Assembly (NCBI RefSeq): GCF_030295425.1
Contig: NZ_AP027081.1
Span: forward strand, 62,001 to 126,000
Direction of reading: 5' to 3'
DNA length: 64,000 nt
From: Mesoterricola sediminis
GTDB taxonomy: Bacteria; Acidobacteriota; Holophagae; Holophagales; Holophagaceae
The position numbers were made by a program, and so were the translations under genes. The notes beneath the pieces were generated by a model. The model searched no databases and was not told the origin of the DNA. It was given only the letters and a program-made list of their open reading frames with translations. How positions within the stretch are numbered: the stretch's first letter is position 1; every line of letters begins with the position of its first letter. This document shows, in pieces, positions 7,956-16,600 of this stretch.

Positions 7956-9896
7956 ATGGCCCACGAGGAACCCCAGCGACCACCGGCACGCCCCTTCGGG
8001 GGGCGGGATGGCGCCGCGTGTTCCCTTCCCCTGCTGCTGGCGGCCCCGGCCGGGACGTTGGCGGGCATCCTGGTCCTGACCCTGCTCTGCCTCGCCGTCT
8101 TCGCCTTCTTCATGATCCGGGATCTGCTCCGCGCGAGGGCCGCCATCCTGCGGGAGCGCGAGCTCCGACGGTCCGCGGAGGAGGAGCTGCGCGCCTATGT
8201 GGACCTGCTCCCCATCGGCGTGGTCACCATCGACGCCTCCGGGCGCATGGCCCTCGCCAACCGCCGGGCCCCGGCCCTGCTGGGCCTGAGTCTGGAGAAG
8301 ATGATGGCCCTGGACTGGACGCGCCCCGCCCTTTCCATCATCGACGGCGACGGGGACGGCCTGGAGGATGACGAACTGCCCTGGAACCGGGCCCTGTCCT
8401 GCGGACGGAAGATCACCGGCATCGTCCTGGGCGTCGAGCGCGAGGACAGCGGCGAGTGGGCCTGGATCTCCGTGTCCGCCCAGCCCCGGAGCGACGTGGC
8501 CGGCGCCGTGGCGGAGGTCATCTGCACCCTCGAGGACGTGACGCAGCAGAAGACCACCGAGGCGGAGCTGACCCTCCACCACCTGAGGGACAGCCTCACC
8601 AGCCTGCCCAACCGGGCCCTCTTCATGGAGCGCCTCTCCCGGGCCATCCTCCGCAGCGACCGCCGGAAGTTCTTCTCCGCCGTCCTCTTCCTCGACCTCG
8701 ACCGGTTCAAGGTGGTGAACGACAGCCTCAGCCACGAGGCGGGGGACAAGCTCCTGGTCCAGGTGGCCAACCGCCTCCGGGGCTGCCTGCGGCCCGAGGA
8801 CACCGTCGCGCGCCTGGGCGGCGACGAGTTCGCCGTGCTGTTCGAGGACATCCTGTCCGTGAACGACGGCATCAACGTGGCCGACCGCATCGCCCAGGGC
8901 TTCGTCCAGCCCTTCACCCTGAACGGGCAGGAGGTCTTCACCACCTGCAGCATGGGCATCGCCATCAGCACCGGGTCCGACACGATCCCGGCCGAACTCC
9001 TGCGGGACGCCGAGGTGGCCATGTACCGGGCCAAGGCCAAGGGGGAGGGCTCCATCGAGATCTTCGATCCGAGCATGAACGCCCAGGCCCTGGCGCGGTT
9101 CCACATGGACGCCGACCTGCGCCGGGCGCTGGAGCGGAACGAGTTCGTGCTCCACTACCAGCCCGTCGTGGGGCTCCGCACCGGCCGCATCGAGGGTTTC
9201 GAGGCCCTCGTGCGCTGGCGGCACCCCGAGCGGGGCATGGTGCCGCCCCTGGAGTTCATCCCCCTCGCGGAGGAGACGGGCCTGATCGTGCCCCTGGGCA
9301 AGTGGGTGCTCGAGGAGGCCTGCCGCCAGGCCGGCGAATGGCGCCGCAAGTTCCCCACCGGCCAGCCCCGGCTCATGAACGTGAACATCTCCGCCCGCCA
9401 GTTCCAGCACCGGGACCTCATCCACACGGTCCTGGGGGCCCTCCACGCCGCCGACCTGGAGCCCGGAAGCCTGAAGCTGGAGATCACCGAAAGCATCATG
9501 ATGCGGGACCCCGAGGCCTCCCTGGAGGCCATGAAGGTGTTTCGGAGCATGGACATCCACCTGGTGGTGGACGACTTCGGGACGGGCTACTCGAGCCTGG
9601 GCTACCTGAAGCGCTTCCCCGTGGACACCCTGAAGATCGACAAGAGTTTCGTGGAAGGGATCGGCCGGGACCCGGAAAGTTCCGCCATCGTGGCCGCCGT
9701 CATCTCCCTGGCCCGCTCCCTGGGCATGCGCGTGACGGCGGAAGGCATTGAGACGCAGGAGCAAATGCAGCATCTGCAGCGGTTGCACTGCGACCAAGGC
9801 CAGGGCTACCACTTCTCGCGGCCCCTCCCCCCGGAGGCGGCGGAAGCCCTCCTGGCCCAGGACCCGCGCTGGCCGGGTTCATCTTTTTCTCAATGA
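7956..9896 (+). CDS. Membrane-anchored PAS-GGDEF-EAL protein (c-di-GMP turnover)
   Basis: A single transmembrane segment (about residues 24-56) is followed by a short coiled stretch, a PAS domain (about 75-200), a diguanylate cyclase domain and an EAL phosphodiesterase domain (about 380-635). The cyclase signature GGDEF is intact at 288-292. An RPED sequence five residues before it fits the RxxD inhibitory site. EAL is intact at 416-418 within EALVRW, and DDFGTGYSSL and KIDKSFV are present. Both activities are therefore possible; PAS input probably decides the balance. The ATG at 7956 is preferred because it leads into the membrane segment, but an in-frame ATG at 7914 is also possible. Confidence 0.88.
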   Translation: MAHEEPQRPPARPFGGRDGAACSLPLLLAAPAGTLAGILVLTLLCLAVFAFFMIRDLLRARAAILRERELRRSAEEELRAYVDLLPIGVVTIDASGRMALANRRAPALLGLSLEKMMALDWTRPALSIIDGDGDGLEDDELPWNRALSCGRKITGIVLGVEREDSGEWAWISVSAQPRSDVAGAVAEVICTLEDVTQQKTTEAELTLHHLRDSLTSLPNRALFMERLSRAILRSDRRKFFSAVLFLDLDRFKVVNDSLSHEAGDKLLVQVANRLRGCLRPEDTVARLGGDEFAVLFEDILSVNDGINVADRIAQGFVQPFTLNGQEVFTTCSMGIAISTGSDTIPAELLRDAEVAMYRAKAKGEGSIEIFDPSMNAQALARFHMDADLRRALERNEFVLHYQPVVGLRTGRIEGFEALVRWRHPERGMVPPLEFIPLAEETGLIVPLGKWVLEEACRQAGEWRRKFPTGQPRLMNVNISARQFQHRDLIHTVLGALHAADLEPGSLKLEITESIMMRDPEASLEAMKVFRSMDIHLVVDDFGTGYSSLGYLKRFPVDTLKIDKSFVEGIGRDPESSAIVAAVISLARSLGMRVTAEGIETQEQMQHLQRLHCDQGQGYHFSRPLPPEAAEALLAQDPRWPGSSFSQ

Positions 9897-9989
9897 ACCT
9901 TCCCCTGGTATCTGCCACCTGTTATTAATGTTGCACGCCCGTGCTTCGCAAATTGAACTGGAACCCGTCGTCTAACGGTTGAGGCACTC

Positions 9990-10265
9990 ATGATCAAGAT
10001 CGATATCGCCGGAACCCTCATGCAGACGCTGCCCGTGTCCAAGGCCACGGCCCTGCAGGTTGTTGATCTTCTCACCGACCGCATGAAGAAGGCCCTGCTG
10101 GAGGGGCACCGCATCGAGATCCGGGGGTTCGGCGTGTTCGAGCCGCGCCCGCGCAAGCGCGGCATGGGGCGCAACATCAAGACCGGCGCCAGCGTGGACA
10201 TCCCCAAGGGCCGCAGCATCCGCTTCAAGCCCGGCAAGGACCTGCGCGACATCAACGCCGAGTAG
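9990..10265 (+). CDS. HU/IHF family DNA-binding protein
   Basis: This 91-residue histone-like protein bends DNA as a dimer. The N-terminal helical dimerisation part (residues 1-45) is followed by the family core IEIRGFGVFEPRPRKRG and the beta-arm with an Arg/Lys-rich tip (GRNIKTGASVDIPKG), whose proline intercalates DNA. The EIRGFG form and GRNIKTG arm are closer to IHF-type than to classical HU, but alpha and beta subunits cannot be told apart here. GGTTGAGG precedes the ATG. The gene is monocistronic and its stop abuts the end of the convergent rqcH-like gene. Confidence 0.92.
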   Translation: MIKIDIAGTLMQTLPVSKATALQVVDLLTDRMKKALLEGHRIEIRGFGVFEPRPRKRGMGRNIKTGASVDIPKGRSIRFKPGKDLRDINAE

Positions 10266-11693
10266 CTATTCCTTCGGATAGACGCGGACGCTCTTCCAGG
10301 TCTTCAGGAGCACCTTGCCCGGCGGGAACCCGCGGGGCTTCGAGACGTCCGCCACGCGGCAGTAGTGGACCTCCACCTTGCCGCCGTCCCGGGCCTTGCT
10401 GAAGAAGGCCGCGAGTTCCGCCGCGCGCTCCACCACGGGGCGGGGGAAGTCGGAGAGGCGGTCCGGGTTGCGCACGATCACGTGGCTGCCGGGGGTGCCG
10501 GCCACGTGGAGCCAGAGGTCCAGGGGCGCGCCCACCTTGAAGGTCAGCTGGTCGTTGTCCGCGTCGCCCTTGCCGATCAGCACCTCGAAGCCGTCCACCA
10601 TCACGCTCCGGTAGGCGCGGCCTTTGCCGTCGGCGCGCTTGGCTTCCTTGGGGGGCTTGCTGTCCATGCCTTTCCTTTCCTTCAGGGGCGCCTTCTCCAG
10701 GGGCGGGGGCGCGGCCTCCCGCCGCGCCAGGTCCCGGAACTGCCGCTGGAGTTCCTGCTCCAGATCCGCGACCCGCTCGAGGCCGCGTTCGGCCCGCTTG
10801 ACGGCGGTGAACCAGCGCTGGGCCGTTTCCTCCGCGCGCTGCCCATCGGGCAAGCGTAGCCGGGTACCGTCGGTGAGCTCAACCTCGCCGGCGCGCCCCT
10901 TCAGGCGGTACAGCTCGGCGGCGAGGGCCTGGGCCCGGGGCCGGAGCTCCAGGGCCCGGGTGTGGCGGGCCCGGTCCTCGGCAAGGGCCTCCCGGTAGCG
11001 CTCCAGCCGCTTCCGCTCCGCCACCAGCTTCCGGTCGGTGCGGGCCTGGCGGGGGGCCAGGATGAGCTTCTCGGCCCGGGCGAGGCTCCAGGCGCGATGG
11101 CGGACGAGGAGGGGCCCTTCGCCGGGCAGCACCTCCGGAAGCTCCCCGCCCAGGGCGGCCAGAAGCCGCTCCCCGAACGCCTCCCGCCACCGGAGGAAGG
11201 CCGGCGGCTCCCCCCGCGGTTCCGGCGCGGTGGGCGGGAAGGGCTGGCCCAGGCCGATGCGGGCGGGGTTGAGGTCCAGGCCGTCCAGTCGGACTCCGGC
11301 CCGGCCAGGGAAGGCCTGGAAGGCCAGGCGGGTGGCCTCGATGCGGCCGGTGACGGCGCGCCGGCGGAAGACCAGGCCCACCCAGCGCTCCCGGGGGTCC
11401 CCCTCCACCTCGGTGAGGCGGGCGCCCTTCAGCTCCAGGGCCCACCGCCGCGACAGGTCCCCCCGGGCCTCGGCCTTGAGCTGGACGCAGGCCTCGTCCC
11501 GCTCGTGGAGGAGCCACAGCTCCGGGGCGGGGTTGAGCAGGAAGACCCAGGCCAGGCCCGGGTCCAGCCCGCCCCGGCGGTCCGGGGCCCACTGGAGGCC
11601 CAGGGCGCGGGGGCCGCACCAGACCCCCTGGATGGCGCCTTCGCCGGCCAGGCGGCGGGCGTGGGCGAGGGCGAGGAGGAGCGGCGCGTCCAT
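10266..11693 (-). CDS. rqcH: RqcH-like NFACT protein (ribosome-associated quality control)
   Basis: The C-terminal NFACT-R domain (about residues 370-470) is clear, with the signature DLWLHVAGTPGSHVIVR and a preceding strand VDGFEVLIGKGDADND. A basic coiled-coil segment (about 215-340) corresponds to the arms of RqcH/FbpA. The N-terminal NFACT-N region is recognisable but short: 475 residues against about 570 in Bacillus RqcH. RqcH binds obstructed 50S subunits and adds C-terminal alanine tails to stalled chains. Start and stop of the upstream gene overlap as TGATG, so translation is coupled. The shortened N-terminus means the Ala-tailing activity should not be assumed. Confidence 0.85.
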   Translation of the reverse strand: MDAPLLLALAHARRLAGEGAIQGVWCGPRALGLQWAPDRRGGLDPGLAWVFLLNPAPELWLLHERDEACVQLKAEARGDLSRRWALELKGARLTEVEGDPRERWVGLVFRRRAVTGRIEATRLAFQAFPGRAGVRLDGLDLNPARIGLGQPFPPTAPEPRGEPPAFLRWREAFGERLLAALGGELPEVLPGEGPLLVRHRAWSLARAEKLILAPRQARTDRKLVAERKRLERYREALAEDRARHTRALELRPRAQALAAELYRLKGRAGEVELTDGTRLRLPDGQRAEETAQRWFTAVKRAERGLERVADLEQELQRQFRDLARREAAPPPLEKAPLKERKGMDSKPPKEAKRADGKGRAYRSVMVDGFEVLIGKGDADNDQLTFKVGAPLDLWLHVAGTPGSHVIVRNPDRLSDFPRPVVERAAELAAFFSKARDGGKVEVHYCRVADVSKPRGFPPGKVLLKTWKSVRVYPKE

Positions 11694-12253
11694 CAGAGGA
11701 GCTGGAGGAGCGCCTCGGTGGGCAGGACCATGGCGAATTCCCCGTGGAGCTCGGCCAGGGCGAGGTCGTGGAGGACCTGGGCCGGGATCGCGGCCCCGTC
11801 CGGACCCTCCAGGGCGAAGGCGGCGCAGGCGTCCCCGGCCACGACGGTCTTGAAGCCGAGGTCGCAGCTGAGCCGCGCCGTGGTGGAGACGCAGTGGCAC
11901 GTGGTGAAGCCCGCGATCACGAGCCGGTCCACCCCCCGCGCGCGGAGGTGGGCCTCGAGGCCCGTGCCCACGAAGGCGCAGTGGGCGCTCTTGCGGAACT
12001 GCGCCTCGCCGGGGAGCGGCGCCGTGGCCTCCTTGAAGGCGTGGCCGGGCTCGTCGGGGTGCAGGGGCGAATCGGGGTCCCGGCTGTCATGGCGCACGTG
12101 GACGACCTCGAGGCCCTGGCGGCGGAAGGCCTCGGCCAGGGCCAGCTGGTTGGCCTCCGCGTCCGGATTGCAGCGCTCCCCCCAGAAGGGGTCGTCCCAG
12201 GCCTTCTGCACGTCGACGAGGAGGAGGGCGGTGGTGCGGGGCAGCATGGACAT
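11693..12253 (-). CDS. Isochorismatase-like cysteine hydrolase
   Basis: The 186-residue protein has the isochorismatase fold with the catalytic residues visible: Asp14 in LLLVDVQ, a Lys near residue 88 in FRKSAHCAF, and Cys121 in GFTTCHCVSTTA. Relatives include nicotinamidases, ureidoacrylate hydrolases and other amidases; the substrate cannot be read from the sequence. It lies in an operon between an Lrp-type regulator (4-bp gap) and the RqcH-like gene (overlap). Confidence 0.85.
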   Translation of the reverse strand: MSMLPRTTALLLVDVQKAWDDPFWGERCNPDAEANQLALAEAFRRQGLEVVHVRHDSRDPDSPLHPDEPGHAFKEATAPLPGEAQFRKSAHCAFVGTGLEAHLRARGVDRLVIAGFTTCHCVSTTARLSCDLGFKTVVAGDACAAFALEGPDGAAIPAQVLHDLALAELHGEFAMVLPTEALLQLL

Positions 12254-12257
12254 GATC

Positions 12258-12749
12258 CTACTCCGCCAGGACTTCGGTGAAGGGGGAGGGCCCGATCTTC
12301 TCGAAATAGGTCTTGAGGACCATCGTGGTCCGGGTGGTCACGTGGGGCCCCAGCCCCTTGATGCGGCGGAGGCGCACGTGGAGGTCCAGGGGGGTCTCGG
12401 CCACCACCTTCAGCAGGAGCCAGTCGGCGCCGGCGGTGCTGTAGGCGGCGAGGACGTCGGGCTCCTTCTCCAGCGCCTGGAGGAAGCGGTCCTCGGCGAG
12501 GTCGTCGCCGCCGGAGTGGAAGCGCACCGCGACGAAGGCCACGCAGGGCTTGTTGACGGCCTCGGGGCTCACGTTGGCGCTGTACCCGCTGATGACCCCG
12601 TCGGCCTCCAGGCGCTTGATGCGGTCGATGACGGTGGGGCGGCTGACACCCAGGCGCTCGGCGAGCTCGGCGTGGCTGATCCGGCCCTCTTTCTGGAGAC
12701 AGGCCACCAGGCGGCGATTGAGGTCGTCCGTCATCAAGTTCTTCGGCAT
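12258..12749 (-). CDS. Lrp/AsnC family transcriptional regulator
   Basis: The 163-residue protein has an N-terminal winged helix-turn-helix (about residues 8-65, with GRISHAELAERLGVSRPTV) and a C-terminal RAM effector domain (about 75-155). Lrp-type proteins assemble as octamers and sense amino acids or related metabolites. It is the first gene of a three-gene operon and is divergent from kdsA with a 69-bp gap, so it may regulate both directions. The ATG six codons in (MTDD) is an alternative start. Confidence 0.9.
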   Translation of the reverse strand: MPKNLMTDDLNRRLVACLQKEGRISHAELAERLGVSRPTVIDRIKRLEADGVISGYSANVSPEAVNKPCVAFVAVRFHSGGDDLAEDRFLQALEKEPDVLAAYSTAGADWLLLKVVAETPLDLHVRLRRIKGLGPHVTTRTTMVLKTYFEKIGPSPFTEVLAE

Positions 12750-12818
12750 GGCGGGGGCTCCTGAGACAATAGGATGTCACATCCGGGGCCGCGGGTCCCG
12801 GGCAGGCCAGGGGACGTC

Positions 12819-13652
12819 ATGGACTTCAGCACACCGCACACCGAACGCAGCTTCTTCCTCATCGCGGGGCCCTGCGTCATCGAGGGCCGGGACCACGCCC
12901 ACTTCCTGGCGTCCAGCCTGCGGGACCTGGCGGAGGCCCGGGGGATCCCCTTCCTGTTCAAGGCCAGCTTCGACAAGGCCAACCGCACCTCCAAGGACAG
13001 CTACCGGGGGACCTCCCTGGAGGAGGGCCTCGACATCCTCTCCGAGATCCGCACCCGCCACGGCGTCCCGGTGCTCACCGACGTGCACGAGTCCGCCCAG
13101 TGCCCCCTGGTGGCCTCGGCGGTGGACGTGCTCCAGATTCCCGCCTTCCTGTGCCGGCAGACGGACCTGCTCCTGGCGGCGGGGGCCACCGGCCGGGCCG
13201 TGAACATCAAGAAGGGCCAGTTCCTCGCCCCATGGGACCTCCGCCACGCCGTGGACAAGGTCCGCACCGTCGACGGGCACGGCCCCGTCTGGGTGACGGA
13301 GCGGGGGGCCAGCTTCGGCTACGGCAACCTCGTGGTGGACTTCCAGGGCTTCCCCCACCTGCGCCGAACCGGCTGCCCCGTGGTCTTCGACGCCACCCAC
13401 AGCGTCCAGAAGCCCGGCGCCCTGGGCCACGCCACGGGCGGCGCCCGGGAGATGATCCCAACGCTCGCTCGTGCGGCCGCGACGGCCGTGGACGGGTTCT
13501 TCTTCGAGGTGCACGAGGACCCCTCCAAGGCCCTCAGCGACGGCCCCAACGCCATCCGCCTGGACGCCTTCGGCGACCTCCTGGACCAGCTCCTCGCCAT
13601 CTGGCGGGCGAGCCGCGCCGCCACCCTCGCGGACCCGGCGGCCCACCCCTGA
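12819..13652 (+). CDS. kdsA: 3-deoxy-8-phosphooctulonate synthase
   Basis: KdsA condenses phosphoenolpyruvate with arabinose 5-phosphate to Kdo-8-phosphate, the committed step to the Kdo core of lipopolysaccharide. The substrate-binding segments FKASFDKANRTS, LTDVHE, QIPAFLCRQTDLL and NIKKGQF are all present. The N-terminal segment is GPCVIE, with Cys where the E. coli enzyme has Asn, marking the metal-dependent class. The ATG at 12819 (277 residues) is chosen over an upstream in-frame ATG because AGGGGACG precedes it and family members begin here. It converges on gltB with a 16-bp gap. Confidence 0.95.
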   Translation: MDFSTPHTERSFFLIAGPCVIEGRDHAHFLASSLRDLAEARGIPFLFKASFDKANRTSKDSYRGTSLEEGLDILSEIRTRHGVPVLTDVHESAQCPLVASAVDVLQIPAFLCRQTDLLLAAGATGRAVNIKKGQFLAPWDLRHAVDKVRTVDGHGPVWVTERGASFGYGNLVVDFQGFPHLRRTGCPVVFDATHSVQKPGALGHATGGAREMIPTLARAAATAVDGFFFEVHEDPSKALSDGPNAIRLDAFGDLLDQLLAIWRASRAATLADPAAHP

Positions 13653-13668
13653 TCCGTCCTCCCCCGGT

Positions 13669-16600
13669 TCAGGTCCGCCGGGGAACGTAGAGCCCGAAGG
13701 TGGCCAGCGTCTCGGCCCAATGGGTGAGCAGCCGGAGGGCGGTGGCGCTGCCGGTGGCGGCCAGGTAGTCGGAGAGCAGGGCCTGGAAATCCCGGGCCGC
13801 GGCCTCGTCCAGGGGACGAGCCTCCAGGTAGGCGGCATTCACGTGGGCCTCCCGGCGCCGGTCCAGGAAGAGGCGGCCCCCGGTCATGCCCGCGCCCACG
13901 TTGTGGGAGACGGGACCCAGGATGGCCACGGTGCCGCGGGTCATGTACTCGCAGGCGTGGAGACCCGCCCCCTCGGCCACGGCGGTGGCGCCGCTGTTCC
14001 GCACGGCGAAGCGGTCCCCGACGAGGCCGTGGGCGTAGAGGGTCCCGCCCGTGGCGCCGTAGAGGGCGCAGTTCCCCAGGATGGCGTTCTCCTCCGGGAC
14101 GAAGGCCGCCTCGGGGGAAGGCCGGACGACGACCCGTCCGCCCGACATGCCCTTGGCCACGCTGTCGTTGGCCTCCCCGAAGAGGGTGGCCTCGATCCCC
14201 GCCACCAGGAACACCGCGAAGCCCTGGCCGGCGCTGCCCCGGAAGGTGAAGCGGAGGGGGGCCGGGGGCGGGCTCCCCGCGGCGGCCAGGTGGCCGGAGA
14301 GGGTGGCGAGCACGGCCCGGTCCGTGGTGCGCACGGGGTAGGCGGCCTCCAGGCCGGTCCCGCGGGCCATGGCCGCCCGGGCCTCGGCCAGGAGGCGGGC
14401 GTTCAGCTCCGACACGGGCTCCCGCAGGGGCCGCACCTGGCCCGGGGCGGGGGGGGCGGGGGCCATGAACCGGTCCAGGCGGATGCGCCGGTCCCGGATG
14501 AAGGCGGCATGCCGGGCCGCGGGGCGAAGCCGCTCGGCCTGGCCGACGATGGACCCCAGCGAGGCCACCCCCAGGGCGGCCAGGTGGTCCCGCACCTCGC
14601 CGGCCAGGAGGCGCAGGAGGCGCACGATCCGGTCCTTGTCCCCCCGGTACCGGGCCTTCACCCGGGGATCGTGGGTGGCGATGCCGGCGGGGCAGGTGTT
14701 CTTCTCGCAGACGCGGGCCATGACGCAGCCCTCGGCGACGAGGAGCAGCTTGCCGAAATCGAAGCCGTCGGCGCCCAGGAGGGCCATCACCACCAGGTCG
14801 CGCCCGGTGAGGAGGCCGCCGTCGGCCCGGAGGCGCACGCTGTCCCGCAGGCCGTTCTCCACCAGGGCCCGGTGGGCCTCGGCCAGGCCGAACTCCACGG
14901 GCAGGCCCGCGTGCTTCATGGAGCCGAGGGTGGCGGCCCCGGTGCCCCCGTCCCCGCCGGCCACGTAGATGATGTCCGCCCCGGCCTTGGCCACCCCCAC
15001 GGCGATGGTGCCCAGCCCCGCCCCGGAGACGAGCTTCACGCTGATCTCCGCGGCGGGGTGCACCTGGCGCAGCTCGAAGATGAGCTCCTTGAGGTCCTCG
15101 ATGCTGTAGATGTCGTGGAGCGGGGGGGGCGAGATGAGGTCCACCCCGGGCATGGAGAACCGGGCCCGGGCGATCTCCTCGGTGACCTTGACGGCCATGA
15201 GCTGGCCGCCCTCGCCGGGCTTGGCGCCCTGGGCCGCCTTGATCTGGAGTTCCTGGCCGGTGACCAGGTACCGGGCCGTCACGCCGAAGCGGGCCGAGGC
15301 GACCTGCTTGGTGGAGGCGGTGATCCCCTCCGTCTCGAAGAACGGGTTCTCGCCGCCCTCGCCGCTGTTGGACCGGCCCCCGACCTCGCGCATGGCGAGG
15401 ATGAGGTCGCGCTGGGACTCGGCGCTGACGGCCCCGAAGCTCATGGCCCCCGCCCCGAAGCGGGCCAGGATGGCCTCCTCGGGCTCCACGGCCTCCAGGG
15501 GCAGGGGGCGCTCCCCCGCGAGGTCGAAGAGGTGGCGCACCGCCACCGGCTCCGCGGCGGCCCCCAGGGCCAGGTACTCCCGGTAGCGCGCGGCGGCCTC
15601 GGCCGGCTCGAGGCCCGGCTCCACCATGCGGTGGACGGCGCGGGCCCGGGCGCTGGTCATGGCGTGGACCTCGCCCCCGCCCTGCGGGTTCTCCCGGAAC
15701 TGCCAGGTGTTCAGGAGGCGGTCCGGATCCGCCGGGAGCGCCGTCTTCTCCAGGACGTCGCCGGCCAGTTCCAGGTAGCCGATGCCCCCCATGGGGCTGG
15801 CGTCGCCGGGGAAGAAGTTCTCCATGAGCTCGTCGCCGAGCCCGATGGCGGTGAAGAGCTTGGAGCTGACGTAGCTCTGCAGCACCGAGATGCCGCTCTT
15901 GCTCATGATCTTGAGGAGGCCCGAGACGAGCGCCTCCACCAGGTTCCGTTCGCGGGCGTCGGGGGAGAGCCCGGCGGTGAGGCGGTGGTCGTCGCCCCGG
16001 GCGATGCCCAGGGCCAGGTAGGGGCACACGGCCGAGGCCCCGAAACTGAGGAGCGCCGCCACGTGGTGGGGCGTGCGGGCCTCCCCCGTCTCCATCACCA
16101 CGGAGGCGTCCAGCTTGAGGCCGGAGCGGTTGAGGGCGGTGACGACGGCCCGGAGCGCGACGAGGCCCGGGATGGGGGGCCGCTCCGGCGAGGCGTCGCG
16201 GTCGCTGAGGAGGACGATGGGACAGCCCCGCTCCACCGCCGCCAGCACCTCGGCGGCCAGGGCGTCCACGGCCGGCTTGAAGCCCGCGGGCCCCGCGGCG
16301 CGGTCCCAGGTCATGGAGAAGCGCCGGGGGATGATGGGGCTGGTGGAGGGGGTCTTGCGGGAGAGCTCGTGGAGGAAGCGCATCTCCCCCAGGGTCAGCA
16401 CCGGCCGCGGGGCCTCGATGGCGGGCTCGGGGGGGAGCAGGTCCTTGGGAAAGAAGATGTTGGGACGGCGGCCCAGGTGGATCCGCAGGTCGGTGACGTT
16501 CTCCTCCCGCAGGTAGTCCAGGGGCGGGTTCGTCACCTGCGCGAAGCTCTGGTAGAAGTAGTCGAAGAAGGGGCGGTGCTCCACGGAGAAGACGTTGGGC

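Noticed and set aside
9966-9989. tRNA-like 5' segment (GTCGTCTAACGGTTGAGG)
   Set aside because: It resembles a tRNA D-arm by chance, but the HU/IHF ATG and coding sequence follow at once; no anticodon or T-arm can be formed.
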